From NCBI RefSeq assembly GCF_030818015.1, contig NZ_JAUSZX010000001.1, forward strand, positions 744,001-808,000: a stretch of DNA of 64,000 nucleotides, given 5' to 3'. Numbering within the stretch: position 1 is the stretch's first letter; each line of letters starts with the position of its first letter. The stretch is from Arthrobacter globiformis (GTDB taxonomy: Bacteria; Actinomycetota; Actinomycetes; Actinomycetales; Micrococcaceae). Positions 44,235-52,216 of the stretch are shown here, piece by piece. The translations under genes and the position numbers were made by a program. The notes under the pieces were generated by a model. That model did not search any database, was not told the DNA's origin, and saw only the letters and a list, made by a program, of their open reading frames with translations.

Positions 44235-44247
44235 GAAATACCGGAAA
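44235..44247. promoter_or_regulatory. Weaker ATACCGGA site upstream of hutG
   Basis: GAAATACCGGAAA, 59 bases before the hutG start, matches GGGATACCGGACA at ten of thirteen positions including all of ATACCGGA. Confidence 0.4.
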
Positions 44248-44272
44248 CCGAGACCCCAGGGGACTGCCGCTG

Positions 44273-45712
44273 CTACATGCCCAGCGACTGCTCAATCGGG
44301 CCGATGCCGAAGAACAGGACGAAGGCAGCGGCGACGGCCCACATCAGCGGGTGCACTTCGCGGGCGCGGCCCTGGAAGGTGCGGATGAGGACGTAGGAGA
44401 TGAAGCCCGCGCCCAGGCCGTTGGCGATCGAGTAGGTGAACGGCATCAGCGTGAACGTGAGGAAGGCGGGCAGGGCGATGCCCCAGTCCTGCCAGTGGAT
44501 CTTGCTGATTTGGGCCACCATCATGAAGCCGACCACCACCAGGGCGGGGGCCACGGCCTCGAAGGGCACGAGGTTGATCAGCGGGGTGAAGAACATGGCC
44601 ACCAGGAACAGCAGGCCGGTCACGATCGAGGCCAGTCCGGTCCGCGCGCCTTCGCCGATGCCTGCACCGGACTCGACGTAGATCTGGTTGGAGGAGACGG
44701 ACGCACCGCCGCCGACGATGGCGCCGAGGGCATCCACCTGCAGGACGCGGTCAACGTTGGGGATATTGCCGTCCTTGTCCACGGTGCCGGCCTCGTTGGC
44801 CAGGCCCACCATGGTGCCCATCGCGTCGAAGAAGATGCTGAGCAGGATGACGAACGCGAGCAGCGCTGCGGCCACGACGCCCAGATGGCCGAAGGCGCCG
44901 ATCGGGTTAGCCTTGCCGATCAGGGAGAGATCGGGAGCGGCCCATTCGGTGAACTTGGGGGCAACCAGGGACCACCCCTGCGGGTTGAAATTTTTGCCGT
45001 CGAAGCTGGGGCCGATGTGGAGCGTGAACTCGAGGATGACCGCCAGGATGGTGGAGGCGACGATACCGATCAGGATGGCGCCCTTGACGTTGCGCACCAG
45101 CAGGGCGATTGTCAGTATGAGGCCGAACACGAACACCAGAGTGGGCCAGCCCAGGAGCTTGCCGTCAACGCCGAGACCAACCGGAACGGTGGTGCCGGCT
45201 GCGTCCGGAACGCGCCGGACGAAGCCGGCGTTGACCAGTCCGATGAGGGCGATGAACAGGCCGATGCCCACCACGATTGCGGTCTTGAGCCCGTCCGGAA
45301 CGGCCCGGAACACGGCGGTCCGGAACCCGGTCAGGACCAGGATCATCATGGTGACGCCGGAGAGGACCACCAGTCCCATCATGTCCGGCCATGTCAGGCC
45401 CGGGTTGGTGGCCACTGTCACGGCCACGAAGGCGTTGACTCCCAGGCCGGTGGCCATGGCGAAGGGGTGCTTGGCCCACGCTCCCATGAGGATGGTCAGG
45501 ATGCCGGCAACAAAAGCGGTGACGGCAGCAACCGCCTGGAAACCGAGGGTGGCGCCGGAGGAGTCCGCAACGGACAGGATCAGGGGGTTCAGCACCACGA
45601 TGTAGCTCATGGCAAAGAAGGTGGCAAAACCGCCCCGGATCTCGCGGGAGAGGTTGGACCCCCGTTCGGAAATCTTGAAGTACCGGTCCAGTGCAGAGCC
45701 CTGCTTGAGCAT
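44273..45712 (-). CDS. AzgA-type (NCS2) purine permease
   Basis: 479 residues, about fourteen membrane segments. The N-terminus DRYFKISERGSNLSREIRGGFATFFAMSYIVVLNPLILS is the hallmark of the AzgA-like adenine/guanine/hypoxanthine family, with later ATGLGVNAFVAVTVA and FFDAMGTMVGLANEAG motifs. Imports purine bases with protons. ATG 45712 follows GGAGGACTA. No purine riboswitch is visible upstream. Confidence 0.9.
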   Translation of the reverse strand: MLKQGSALDRYFKISERGSNLSREIRGGFATFFAMSYIVVLNPLILSVADSSGATLGFQAVAAVTAFVAGILTILMGAWAKHPFAMATGLGVNAFVAVTVATNPGLTWPDMMGLVVLSGVTMMILVLTGFRTAVFRAVPDGLKTAIVVGIGLFIALIGLVNAGFVRRVPDAAGTTVPVGLGVDGKLLGWPTLVFVFGLILTIALLVRNVKGAILIGIVASTILAVILEFTLHIGPSFDGKNFNPQGWSLVAPKFTEWAAPDLSLIGKANPIGAFGHLGVVAAALLAFVILLSIFFDAMGTMVGLANEAGTVDKDGNIPNVDRVLQVDALGAIVGGGASVSSNQIYVESGAGIGEGARTGLASIVTGLLFLVAMFFTPLINLVPFEAVAPALVVVGFMMVAQISKIHWQDWGIALPAFLTFTLMPFTYSIANGLGAGFISYVLIRTFQGRAREVHPLMWAVAAAFVLFFGIGPIEQSLGM

Positions 45713-45783
45713 TAGTCCTCCGGTGAGAGTGTGGGGGTTACTTGAATCCTAGTAGGTTGCCAAATGCCTACCCAGCAAATTCG

Positions 45784-45811
45784 CCTAGTGTGTAAGGAAG
45801 TCAACACTAGG
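45784..45811. promoter_or_regulatory. Inverted repeat upstream of copC
   Basis: CCTAGTGT (45784-45791) and ACACTAGG (45804-45811) are perfect 8-base arms separated by 12 bases, ending 12 bases before the copC start. A related CCTAGTAGG lies nearby at 45748. It could be an operator or RNA hairpin; it does not match copper-regulator sites I know. Confidence 0.4.
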
Positions 45812-45823
45812 AGTAGTCCGCCC

Positions 45824-46432
45824 ATGCGTTTCACCCGCCAGCTGCTGTCCGCCCTCCTTGGCGCACTCGCGCTCGTCGCCCTGCTCCTTACGGCGGGACC
45901 CGCTTCCGCGCATGACGCCGCCGAATCCAGCAGCCCGGCCGACGGCGCCACAGTGGCGACAGTTCCCGCCAAGGTCTCGATAACCTTCAACAACACCCCG
46001 CTGGGGCTCGGCTCGCAGGTCAAGGTGACCGATGCCGCCGGAACAGACTGGGCCGACGGCAAGGTGGAGATCGTGGACAACGTCGCCTCGCAGAAGCTGC
46101 GGGATGGCGCACCTGCCGGGAAGTACACGGTGGTGTGGCGCGTGGTGAGCTCGGATTCCCATCCGATCGAGGGCACGTTCGGCTTTACCGCCACGGCCGC
46201 TGCGGCGGGGTCAACCTCGGCGCCGGTCCAGACCGTCGGTACGCCGCAGCCGGGAGCCACGCAGGCGACGGGCACTGCCCCGGATTCCTCGGAGCCCTTC
46301 CCGTGGAGCATCGTGGTGTTTGCAACCGTGGCTCTCGGCCTGCTCGTCACCCTCGGTGTGCTGGCACGCCGGAGGCTCGGCGTGGGCGACGATGACAATG
46401 ACGGTGCCGAGTCTGGCGGAGGCGCGGCCTAA
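45824..46432 (+). CDS. copC: CopC domain copper-binding protein, membrane-anchored
   Basis: 202 residues. A signal peptide ends at GPASA, giving a mature protein starting HDAAESSSPADGATV, whose first His is the typical CopC copper ligand. RVVSSDSHPIEGTFGF is the second CopC motif with His. A linker rich in Thr/Ala/Gly/Pro leads to one membrane segment (SIVVFATVALGLLVTLGVL) near the C-terminus. CopC binds copper outside the membrane. The usual partner CopD is not adjacent. Confidence 0.9.
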   Translation: MRFTRQLLSALLGALALVALLLTAGPASAHDAAESSSPADGATVATVPAKVSITFNNTPLGLGSQVKVTDAAGTDWADGKVEIVDNVASQKLRDGAPAGKYTVVWRVVSSDSHPIEGTFGFTATAAAAGSTSAPVQTVGTPQPGATQATGTAPDSSEPFPWSIVVFATVALGLLVTLGVLARRRLGVGDDDNDGAESGGGAA

Positions 46433-46457
46433 CAGACGTCGACCTCCGGCGCCCGCT

Positions 46458-47096
46458 TCAGACAGCCGCGGCGGGCAGCGCCGGGAAGCTTCCGGTCAGC
46501 ACCGACGGCACACTGTCCGGGTAGACCTTCGCCGAGATGGCCTGGCCCACCACCTTGGCCTGTCGCAGCACTTCCTTCGGCGTTGGCGTGATGAGCTCAC
46601 CCACACCGACCAAGTAAATGCCTATGGCGCGCATGGCTGCGACGAGGTTGGTGCCAATGGAGATGCCGAGGTCCGTGAGCATGCGCCGCAGCTGGCTGTG
46701 GGCACAGCGCGTGAGCACAATGTGGTCGGCCAGCAGGACGCCGTCCGGGGTATGCACGGCCCAGCGGTGCAGTGAGGCTTCCGCCCCCGGCCCCATCTTG
46801 TCGAGCAACACGGCAGACGTGTCACTGCGGATGTCCAACTGGTGGCTTGACGCGTAGTTGCGCAGGTGCCGGAGGATTTCGTTCCGCTCCTGGATTGACG
46901 CTGCCTCGGCGTCGTCGCAGCGCTGGTGCCCGGATTTCTGGAACGACTGGCCGCCGGGGGATTCAAGCCGGCTGACGGTGATTGAATCAACCCCCCGGCG
47001 TCGGAGTTCCGAGGCGATGGCCAAACCGGGAAGTCCGGTACCGATGACCACAGTGGTGGTCCGTTCTGCGCCGCTGAGACCTGGCATGCGTGACAC
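46458..47096 (-). CDS. Small FAD/NAD(P)-binding oxidoreductase-like protein
   Basis: 212 residues. GTG 47096 is preferred because AGGAGG lies eight bases upstream; ATG 47087 is in frame. VVIGTGLPGLAIASELRRRGVDSITVSRL is a dinucleotide-binding motif (GxGxxG with Leu in place of one Gly neighbour), and NEILRHLRNYASSHQLDIRSDTSAVLLD plus WAVHTPDGVLLADHIVLTRC resemble the second Rossmann part of FAD-dependent monooxygenases. The protein is about half the usual length and lacks a recognisable substrate domain, so it is either a small specialised family or a shortened enzyme. Confidence 0.65.
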   Translation of the reverse strand: MSRMPGLSGAERTTTVVIGTGLPGLAIASELRRRGVDSITVSRLESPGGQSFQKSGHQRCDDAEAASIQERNEILRHLRNYASSHQLDIRSDTSAVLLDKMGPGAEASLHRWAVHTPDGVLLADHIVLTRCAHSQLRRMLTDLGISIGTNLVAAMRAIGIYLVGVGELITPTPKEVLRQAKVVGQAISAKVYPDSVPSVLTGSFPALPAAAV

Positions 47097-47533
47097 TACA
47101 GCTTCCTCCTCGAGAATTTCGAAGCGCAGGGCATCGTCGCCCGTGCACCGTCCACTGCCCCAGCAAGCAGACACAAGACATCTCCGGCTGTGCGGTCGAG
47201 GCACAATCCGGACCGATGGTGCCTCGACATTACAGAATTTTTTGGTCGCTGGATACCCCTCCGGAAACATTCGTTTGCAGGGCTTTGCGCGGCGTCACCG
47301 GAGCGCCCCGTGCAATGCCGGAGGAGCGCCTGGAAGGCGTGGAAAACAGCCTTCCGAGAGGACCTTCAGAGCCCCGGGGGGCCCGCTTGCTAAGAGGTCG
47401 CCGACCGAGAATAGTTGGACTTAAGGCAGGCTGTGCATAACCGGGAACCGGACGGCCTGCCGGTGACGGCTAGACGGGCTGCTTCTGGCAGAATAGCCGC
47501 ATCATCAGGCAGTATCGCGAGGAGGCGGACCGA
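47097..47533. other. Non-coding region with perfect 10-bp inverted repeat
   Basis: 437 bases without a supported gene. GTCGAGGCAC (47195-47204) and GTGCCTCGAC (47219-47228) form perfect arms, followed nine bases later by a run of T, which resembles a plus-strand terminator though no gene ends near it. Frames on both strands here lack ribosome binding sites and known motifs. The right end holds the promoter and AGGAGG of the stress-protein gene. Confidence 0.45.
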
Positions 47534-48571
47534 ATGGACGCACACGAATTGCATCCCGACCCGGCACGGGATGGCGGTGCCCGGCACGCGAGGCCCGAAG
47601 GAATCGTCGTCGGCGTCGATGGTTCGGACCACGGCCAGTGCGCCCTCGTATGGGCTGCCCGTGAAGCCGAACGCCGCCGTCGTCCCCTCCACATTGTCAC
47701 CGCCTACTCGGTGCCCATCTTTGCCGCATCCGGACTCGACGGCGGCTATGCCACCGTGGACGACTCGGTGATCCGCGAGGGCGCCGAGGCCATCCTGCAG
47801 CATGCCGTGGACAAGGCGGCCGGCTACAACATCAACGTCAGTGCCTCGGTCGAGAACGGCGACGCTTCCGGCGTGCTGCTAGACCTGTCCGAATCCGCCG
47901 AGCTGCTGGTCTTCGGGACACGGGGGCGGGGCGGCTTCGTAGGGCGCCTCCTCGGCTCCGTGAGCAGCGCGCTTCCGGCCCACGCCAAATGCCCCACGGT
48001 CACGGTTCCGCTGATCTGCTCCGACCGTCTGGGCGAGACCACACAGGACAAACACATCCGGGCCGAGCAGGCCAAGGCCGGCCACGGCCCTGTGGAACAG
48101 GTCGTGGCCGTGGGGGTGGACGGGTCCGAGCAGGCCCGCGTCGCGGTCCTGGAAGCCGCGGAGCAGGCCGAACGCCTGGGTGCGCCGCTACGCGTGATCT
48201 GCGCCGTGCCTCAGTACAGCGGATCCCTTGCCTGGGTTCCGGCCCCGCTGGACCGGGAAGCGCTTTTCGCCGATATCCAGGTCCAGCTGAAGGCTGGGGT
48301 GGCCTGGCTGCAGAGCCACTTCCCGCGGCTGGCCATCGAGACCCGCCTGCTGGACGGCTCGCCCGTGGATGTGCTGGTGGAGGCCAGCCGGCACGTTGAG
48401 CTGATAGTCGTGGGAACCCGTGGCCGCGGCGGCTTTACCGGCATGCTCCTGGGGTCGACGTCGGATGGCGTCCTGCACCACGCCAAGAGCCCCGTGATGG
48501 TGGTCCCGGACCGGGAAGACCCCCGGCTCGCCGACCGCGCCAGCTTCGGACCGATGCTCGGCGCCTCGTAG
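47534..48571 (+). CDS. Tandem universal stress protein (two UspA domains)
   Basis: 345 residues, ATG 47534 with GAGGAGGCGG upstream. Each half has the Usp fold: IVVGVDGSDHGQCALVWAAREA with GTRGRGGFVGRLLGSVSSALPAHAKCPTVTVP, and AVGVDGSEQARVAVLEAAEQA with GTRGRGGFTGMLLGSTSDGVLHHAKSPVMVVP. GxxG-(9)-G[S/T] motifs in both predict ATP binding. It lies three bases before the RPH/PEP-synthase-like gene, so both are co-expressed, as in stress or energy-limitation operons of actinobacteria. Confidence 0.93.
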   Translation: MDAHELHPDPARDGGARHARPEGIVVGVDGSDHGQCALVWAAREAERRRRPLHIVTAYSVPIFAASGLDGGYATVDDSVIREGAEAILQHAVDKAAGYNINVSASVENGDASGVLLDLSESAELLVFGTRGRGGFVGRLLGSVSSALPAHAKCPTVTVPLICSDRLGETTQDKHIRAEQAKAGHGPVEQVVAVGVDGSEQARVAVLEAAEQAERLGAPLRVICAVPQYSGSLAWVPAPLDREALFADIQVQLKAGVAWLQSHFPRLAIETRLLDGSPVDVLVEASRHVELIVVGTRGRGGFTGMLLGSTSDGVLHHAKSPVMVVPDREDPRLADRASFGPMLGAS

Positions 48572-48574
48572 CGC

Positions 48575-51349
48575 ATGAGCGGGCTGGTGCTCGGCCTCGG
48601 GGACCTCCGCGCCTCCATGCTGCCGCAGGTTGGCGGCAAGGCCGCCAACCTCGGCGAGTTGCTCGCGGCCGGCCTCCCGGTGCCGGACGGGTTCTGCCTG
48701 ACCACCGAGGCCTACGTCCAGGCCGTGGAGCCGCTGGGGCTCGCAGAGGTGCACAGCGCCCTCCAGGACACCCCGGCCGATGACCTCGAAGCCCTCGCGG
48801 GCCTGGCCGGCAGGGCCCGCAGCCTGATTACCGCGGCAGAACTGCCGACGGAGGTCGCCGGGGAGATACTCACGGCCTACAGGGCGCTGGATGGCGTTCC
48901 CGTCGCGGTAAGGTCCTCGGCCACGGCCGAGGACCTTCCCTTCGCCAGCTTTGCCGGCCAGCAGGACACCTACCTAAACGTCATAGACGCAGTGGCGCTG
49001 CTGGATGCCGTCCGGAAGTGCTGGGCCTCGCTGTGGACTGACCGGGCGGTGGCGTACCGCGCCAGCCGGAATATCGACCCCGCAACGGTGGCCCTCGCCG
49101 TCGTCGTCCAACGCATGGTGAATGCCGAGGCGGCGGGGGTGATGTTCACCGCGAACCCGGTCACCGGCAGGCGCCGGGAGGCTGTGATCGACGCCAGTCC
49201 CGGGCTCGGCGAGGCGGTGGTGTCGGGCACCGTCAATCCGGACCACTTCGTCGTGGACACCGCCTCCGGTGCCATCCTGCAGCGCCGCCTGGGGGACAAA
49301 CGGACGGCTGTCCGGCCGCTGCCCGGGGGAGGCACCGAATACGTCGAGCAGGGCGCATACCAGGGCGCCCACGCTGACCAACGAGTCGGCACAGACCAGG
49401 TTGCTCCGAACCACGCGTGCCTGACCGACGCGCAGATCCGGGAACTCGCAGCGCTGGGGAGCGAGGCCGAAGCCCACTACGGCGCCGCGCAGGACACGGA
49501 GTGGGCGCTCGACGGCGACGGCAAAGTTTGGCTGACCCAGTCCCGGCCCATCACCACGCTTTACCCACTGCCGGGGAAGGCCCCGGAACGGCGCAGCCCG
49601 GGGGAGGAGTTGCGTGTCTACCTGTGCTTCAGCCTCGCGCAGGGCCTCACCCGGCCGCTGACTCCGATGGGGCTTGCCGCCCTCAGGCGGATCGGCTCGT
49701 CGGTTGCTGCCGGCGCCGGCTTTGACGTTCCGGACCCCCGCAGCGGGCCCCCGCCCTACGCCGAAGCCGGGCAGCGCATCTTCATCGACCTGACCGCCGC
49801 CGCGCGGAGCACCGTGGGCCGCCGGATCGTCCCGAACGTCTTCGACGTCATGGAGGCACGCTCCGCCAAAGTCCTGCGCAGCGTGTTCGACGACCCGCGA
49901 CTCTCCATCACCCGCCGCACGCCCTGGGACCTCCTCCGACACGTGGTCCCCATCGCCGCGCGGGCCCGCGTGCCGGAAGCAGCGATCCGGGCGCTGGTCC
50001 GTCCCGATGCGGCCCTCAAACGCCTGAACCGCTTCACCGCGGAGTTCAACGCGACGCTGGAACTGCCCCAGGGTGCTTCCCCGCGCGCGCGGCTTGACCA
50101 CGCCGAGGGGATACTCTCGCGGCTCTTCCCCAACCTTCCGGCCGTGCTCCCGCTGGCCGGCCTGGGCTTCGCCATGCTCGGGCTCGCCGGGAAACTCCTT
50201 GGTGCCGGGAAACTTTTTGGTGCTGGCGAGGACAGCGCCGGCAAGGACAGTGCCGGGCCGAATCGAAACATCGACCTCCAGCCCGTGCTCCGCGGCCTGC
50301 CCAACAACGTGACAACCGAGATGGACCTCGATTTGTGGCGGGTCGCTACGGCGATCAAGTCCGACGCCGAATCGCTGGCCGTGCTCACCGGGCATCCCCC
50401 AACGGTACTGGCGCAGCGCTTCGCCGCGGGCCACTTGCCGGCCGCGGCCCAAGCGGGCCTGGCAGAATTCCTGGCCTGCTACGGACACCGGGCTGTCGCC
50501 GAGATCGACGTCGGCATGCCTCGTTGGCGGGATGACCCCACCCATATTCTTGGCGTCCTCGCCAACTACCTCCGGCTGGAGGACCCGGAACGCGCCCCCA
50601 ACCGCCAGTTCAGCAAGGCAGCGGCAGAAGCGGACGCACAAATCGAGCGGCTGGTGGCCGAGGCCCGTTCGAGGGGACGCCTCCGCGCCGTGGCCGTCCG
50701 GGCGGCGCTGCGGCGGGCAAGGCTCTTCGCCGGGCTGCGCGAACTCCCCAAGTTCCAGATCGTCCTGGCGCTGGCGGAGGTCCGGAAGCAGTTGGCCGAA
50801 GTCGGCGCCATGCTGGCGGAACAGAAACGGCTCGCCCGGGCAGAGGACATCTTCTTCCTGGACTTCGCCGAAGCGAACCAGGCGCTGGACGGTGCAGACA
50901 TGCAGGATCTCGTGGCGCAGCGGCAGGAGTCCTATTACCTGGAACTTGAGCGGCGCCATATTCCGCGGATGTTGCTCTCGGACGGAACGGAACCCGAAAC
51001 GCTGCTTACCGCCGTCGGAACCGCGGATGCCGGGGCACTGTCCGGGAGCCCGGCGTCGGCGGGGACGGTGACAGCGCCTGCCCGCGTCATCCTCGACCCC
51101 GTGGGCGCCCACCTGGAACCGGGGGAGATCCTCGTGGCGCGATCCACCGATCCGGGCTGGACCCCGCTGTTCCTCACGGCGGGCGGCCTGGTGATGGAGA
51201 TGGGCGGCCCCAATTCCCATGGCGCGGTGGTCGCCCGGGAGTACGGCATCCCCGCCGTGGTGGGAGTCGCCGACGCCACCTCGCTGCTCAGGACAGGCCA
51301 GGAAGTGACGGTCGACGGCGGCGCTGGCACCGTGGTGCCCGGCGCCTAA
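48575..51349 (+). CDS. PEP synthase / rifampicin phosphotransferase-like enzyme
   Basis: 924 residues. ATP-grasp pyruvate/phosphate dikinase N-terminal domain (about 1-330) with VGGKAANLGELLAAGLPVPDGFCLT and AVRSSATAEDLPFASFAGQQDT, a middle domain (about 345-800), and a C-terminal swivelling domain with MEMGGPNSHGAVVAREYGIPAVVGV, whose His carries the phosphate. This three-domain order occurs in rifampin phosphotransferases (about 865 residues) and in PEP-synthase-like proteins. No rifamycin-associated element is seen upstream; coupling to a stress protein argues for a metabolic role. Both readings are inference. Confidence 0.82.
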   Translation: MSGLVLGLGDLRASMLPQVGGKAANLGELLAAGLPVPDGFCLTTEAYVQAVEPLGLAEVHSALQDTPADDLEALAGLAGRARSLITAAELPTEVAGEILTAYRALDGVPVAVRSSATAEDLPFASFAGQQDTYLNVIDAVALLDAVRKCWASLWTDRAVAYRASRNIDPATVALAVVVQRMVNAEAAGVMFTANPVTGRRREAVIDASPGLGEAVVSGTVNPDHFVVDTASGAILQRRLGDKRTAVRPLPGGGTEYVEQGAYQGAHADQRVGTDQVAPNHACLTDAQIRELAALGSEAEAHYGAAQDTEWALDGDGKVWLTQSRPITTLYPLPGKAPERRSPGEELRVYLCFSLAQGLTRPLTPMGLAALRRIGSSVAAGAGFDVPDPRSGPPPYAEAGQRIFIDLTAAARSTVGRRIVPNVFDVMEARSAKVLRSVFDDPRLSITRRTPWDLLRHVVPIAARARVPEAAIRALVRPDAALKRLNRFTAEFNATLELPQGASPRARLDHAEGILSRLFPNLPAVLPLAGLGFAMLGLAGKLLGAGKLFGAGEDSAGKDSAGPNRNIDLQPVLRGLPNNVTTEMDLDLWRVATAIKSDAESLAVLTGHPPTVLAQRFAAGHLPAAAQAGLAEFLACYGHRAVAEIDVGMPRWRDDPTHILGVLANYLRLEDPERAPNRQFSKAAAEADAQIERLVAEARSRGRLRAVAVRAALRRARLFAGLRELPKFQIVLALAEVRKQLAEVGAMLAEQKRLARAEDIFFLDFAEANQALDGADMQDLVAQRQESYYLELERRHIPRMLLSDGTEPETLLTAVGTADAGALSGSPASAGTVTAPARVILDPVGAHLEPGEILVARSTDPGWTPLFLTAGGLVMEMGGPNSHGAVVAREYGIPAVVGVADATSLLRTGQEVTVDGGAGTVVPGA

Positions 51350-51374
51350 GGGGCTGGGCTACTCATGCCGGCGG

Positions 51375-52034
51375 CTACTGCCGGTCCTGTGCAGGCTTCC
51401 TGCGCCGGATGTGCCGGACCACGAGCCAGACCACGAAAATGGCCAGGGCGGCGTAGACGGCGTAGTTGAGGTAGCGGGAGTACTGTTCCACCATCGCGTA
51501 CTGCCGGCCCAGCAGTACGCCGAAGCCGAGCAGCGCGCCGTTCCAGATGCCGCTGCCGGCAATGGTGAAAATGCTGAAGGTGCCCAGGTGCATCCTCTCG
51601 GCGCCCGCCGGCAACGAAATGAGGCTCCGCACGCCAGGGAGCAGCCGGCCGAAGAAAATCGCCGACCTGCCGTGGCGGCGGAACCAGACGTCCGCGCGCT
51701 CGAAGTCCTCCCGGTTCACCAGTGGCAGCTTGGACAGCCAGCGGATTGAACGCTCCAGTCCCACCTTCGCGCCAAGGAAATACAGCGCAAGGGCGCCCAG
51801 ATACGCCCCCAGTGTGCTGGTCACGAAGACGAAGGCCAGGTTGAGCGACCCCTGCCGGGTCAGGAACCCGGCCAGCGGAAGAATCACTTCGCTGGGAATC
51901 GGCGGGAACACCGTCTCGAGGAGGGTAAAGAGGCCCACACCCCATTCCCCGAGCGAATCCATCGCCTGGGCGGCGAAGCCCACGATGCCTGTCAGTTCAT
52001 CGGCGGGACTGGATGTGGCACCGGGAATGCGCAT
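51375..52034 (-). CDS. DedA family membrane protein
   Basis: 219 residues from ATG 52034 with AGGAGCC nine bases before. LFTLLETVFPPIPSEVILPLAGFL is the DedA N-terminal signature, and FFGRLLPGVRSLISLPAGAERMHLGTFSIFTIAGSGIWN the conserved Arg-rich re-entrant segment. DedA proteins are flippase-like membrane proteins linked to lipid-carrier recycling and membrane potential. Convergent with the PEP-synthase-like gene. Upstream DNA has a tandem repeat. Confidence 0.9.
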   Translation of the reverse strand: MRIPGATSSPADELTGIVGFAAQAMDSLGEWGVGLFTLLETVFPPIPSEVILPLAGFLTRQGSLNLAFVFVTSTLGAYLGALALYFLGAKVGLERSIRWLSKLPLVNREDFERADVWFRRHGRSAIFFGRLLPGVRSLISLPAGAERMHLGTFSIFTIAGSGIWNGALLGFGVLLGRQYAMVEQYSRYLNYAVYAALAIFVVWLVVRHIRRRKPAQDRQ

Positions 52035-52110
52035 TGGCGAAGGCTCCTGGAAGCTGGAAACGGCGTCCCACCCAGTCTGGCCCACCAGCCTGTGCAGGGA
52101 AAGCCGACAG

Positions 52111-52154
52111 CCCGGCCGGGGGGCTCCCGGCCGGGGGGCTCCCGGCCGGGGGCT
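52111..52154. repeat. Three 15-bp tandem repeats (CCCGGCCGGGGGGCT)
   Basis: Copies at 52111-52125 and 52126-52140 are identical; the third, 52141-52154, is one base shorter. Located between the divergent DedA and LolA-like genes. Each copy contains the palindrome CCCGGCCGGG. Confidence 0.85.
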
Positions 52155-52216
52155 GCCACAAGGGAGGCCGAGGCGTACCCTGATGGTATGAGCTGCGACG
52201 TCGGAGCGGAGTTGAC

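Noticed and set aside
48974..51220. 748-codon minus-strand frame opposite the PEP-synthase-like gene
   Set aside because: Composition is that of a GC-rich shadow; the plus strand has clear ATP-grasp and swivelling-domain motifs.
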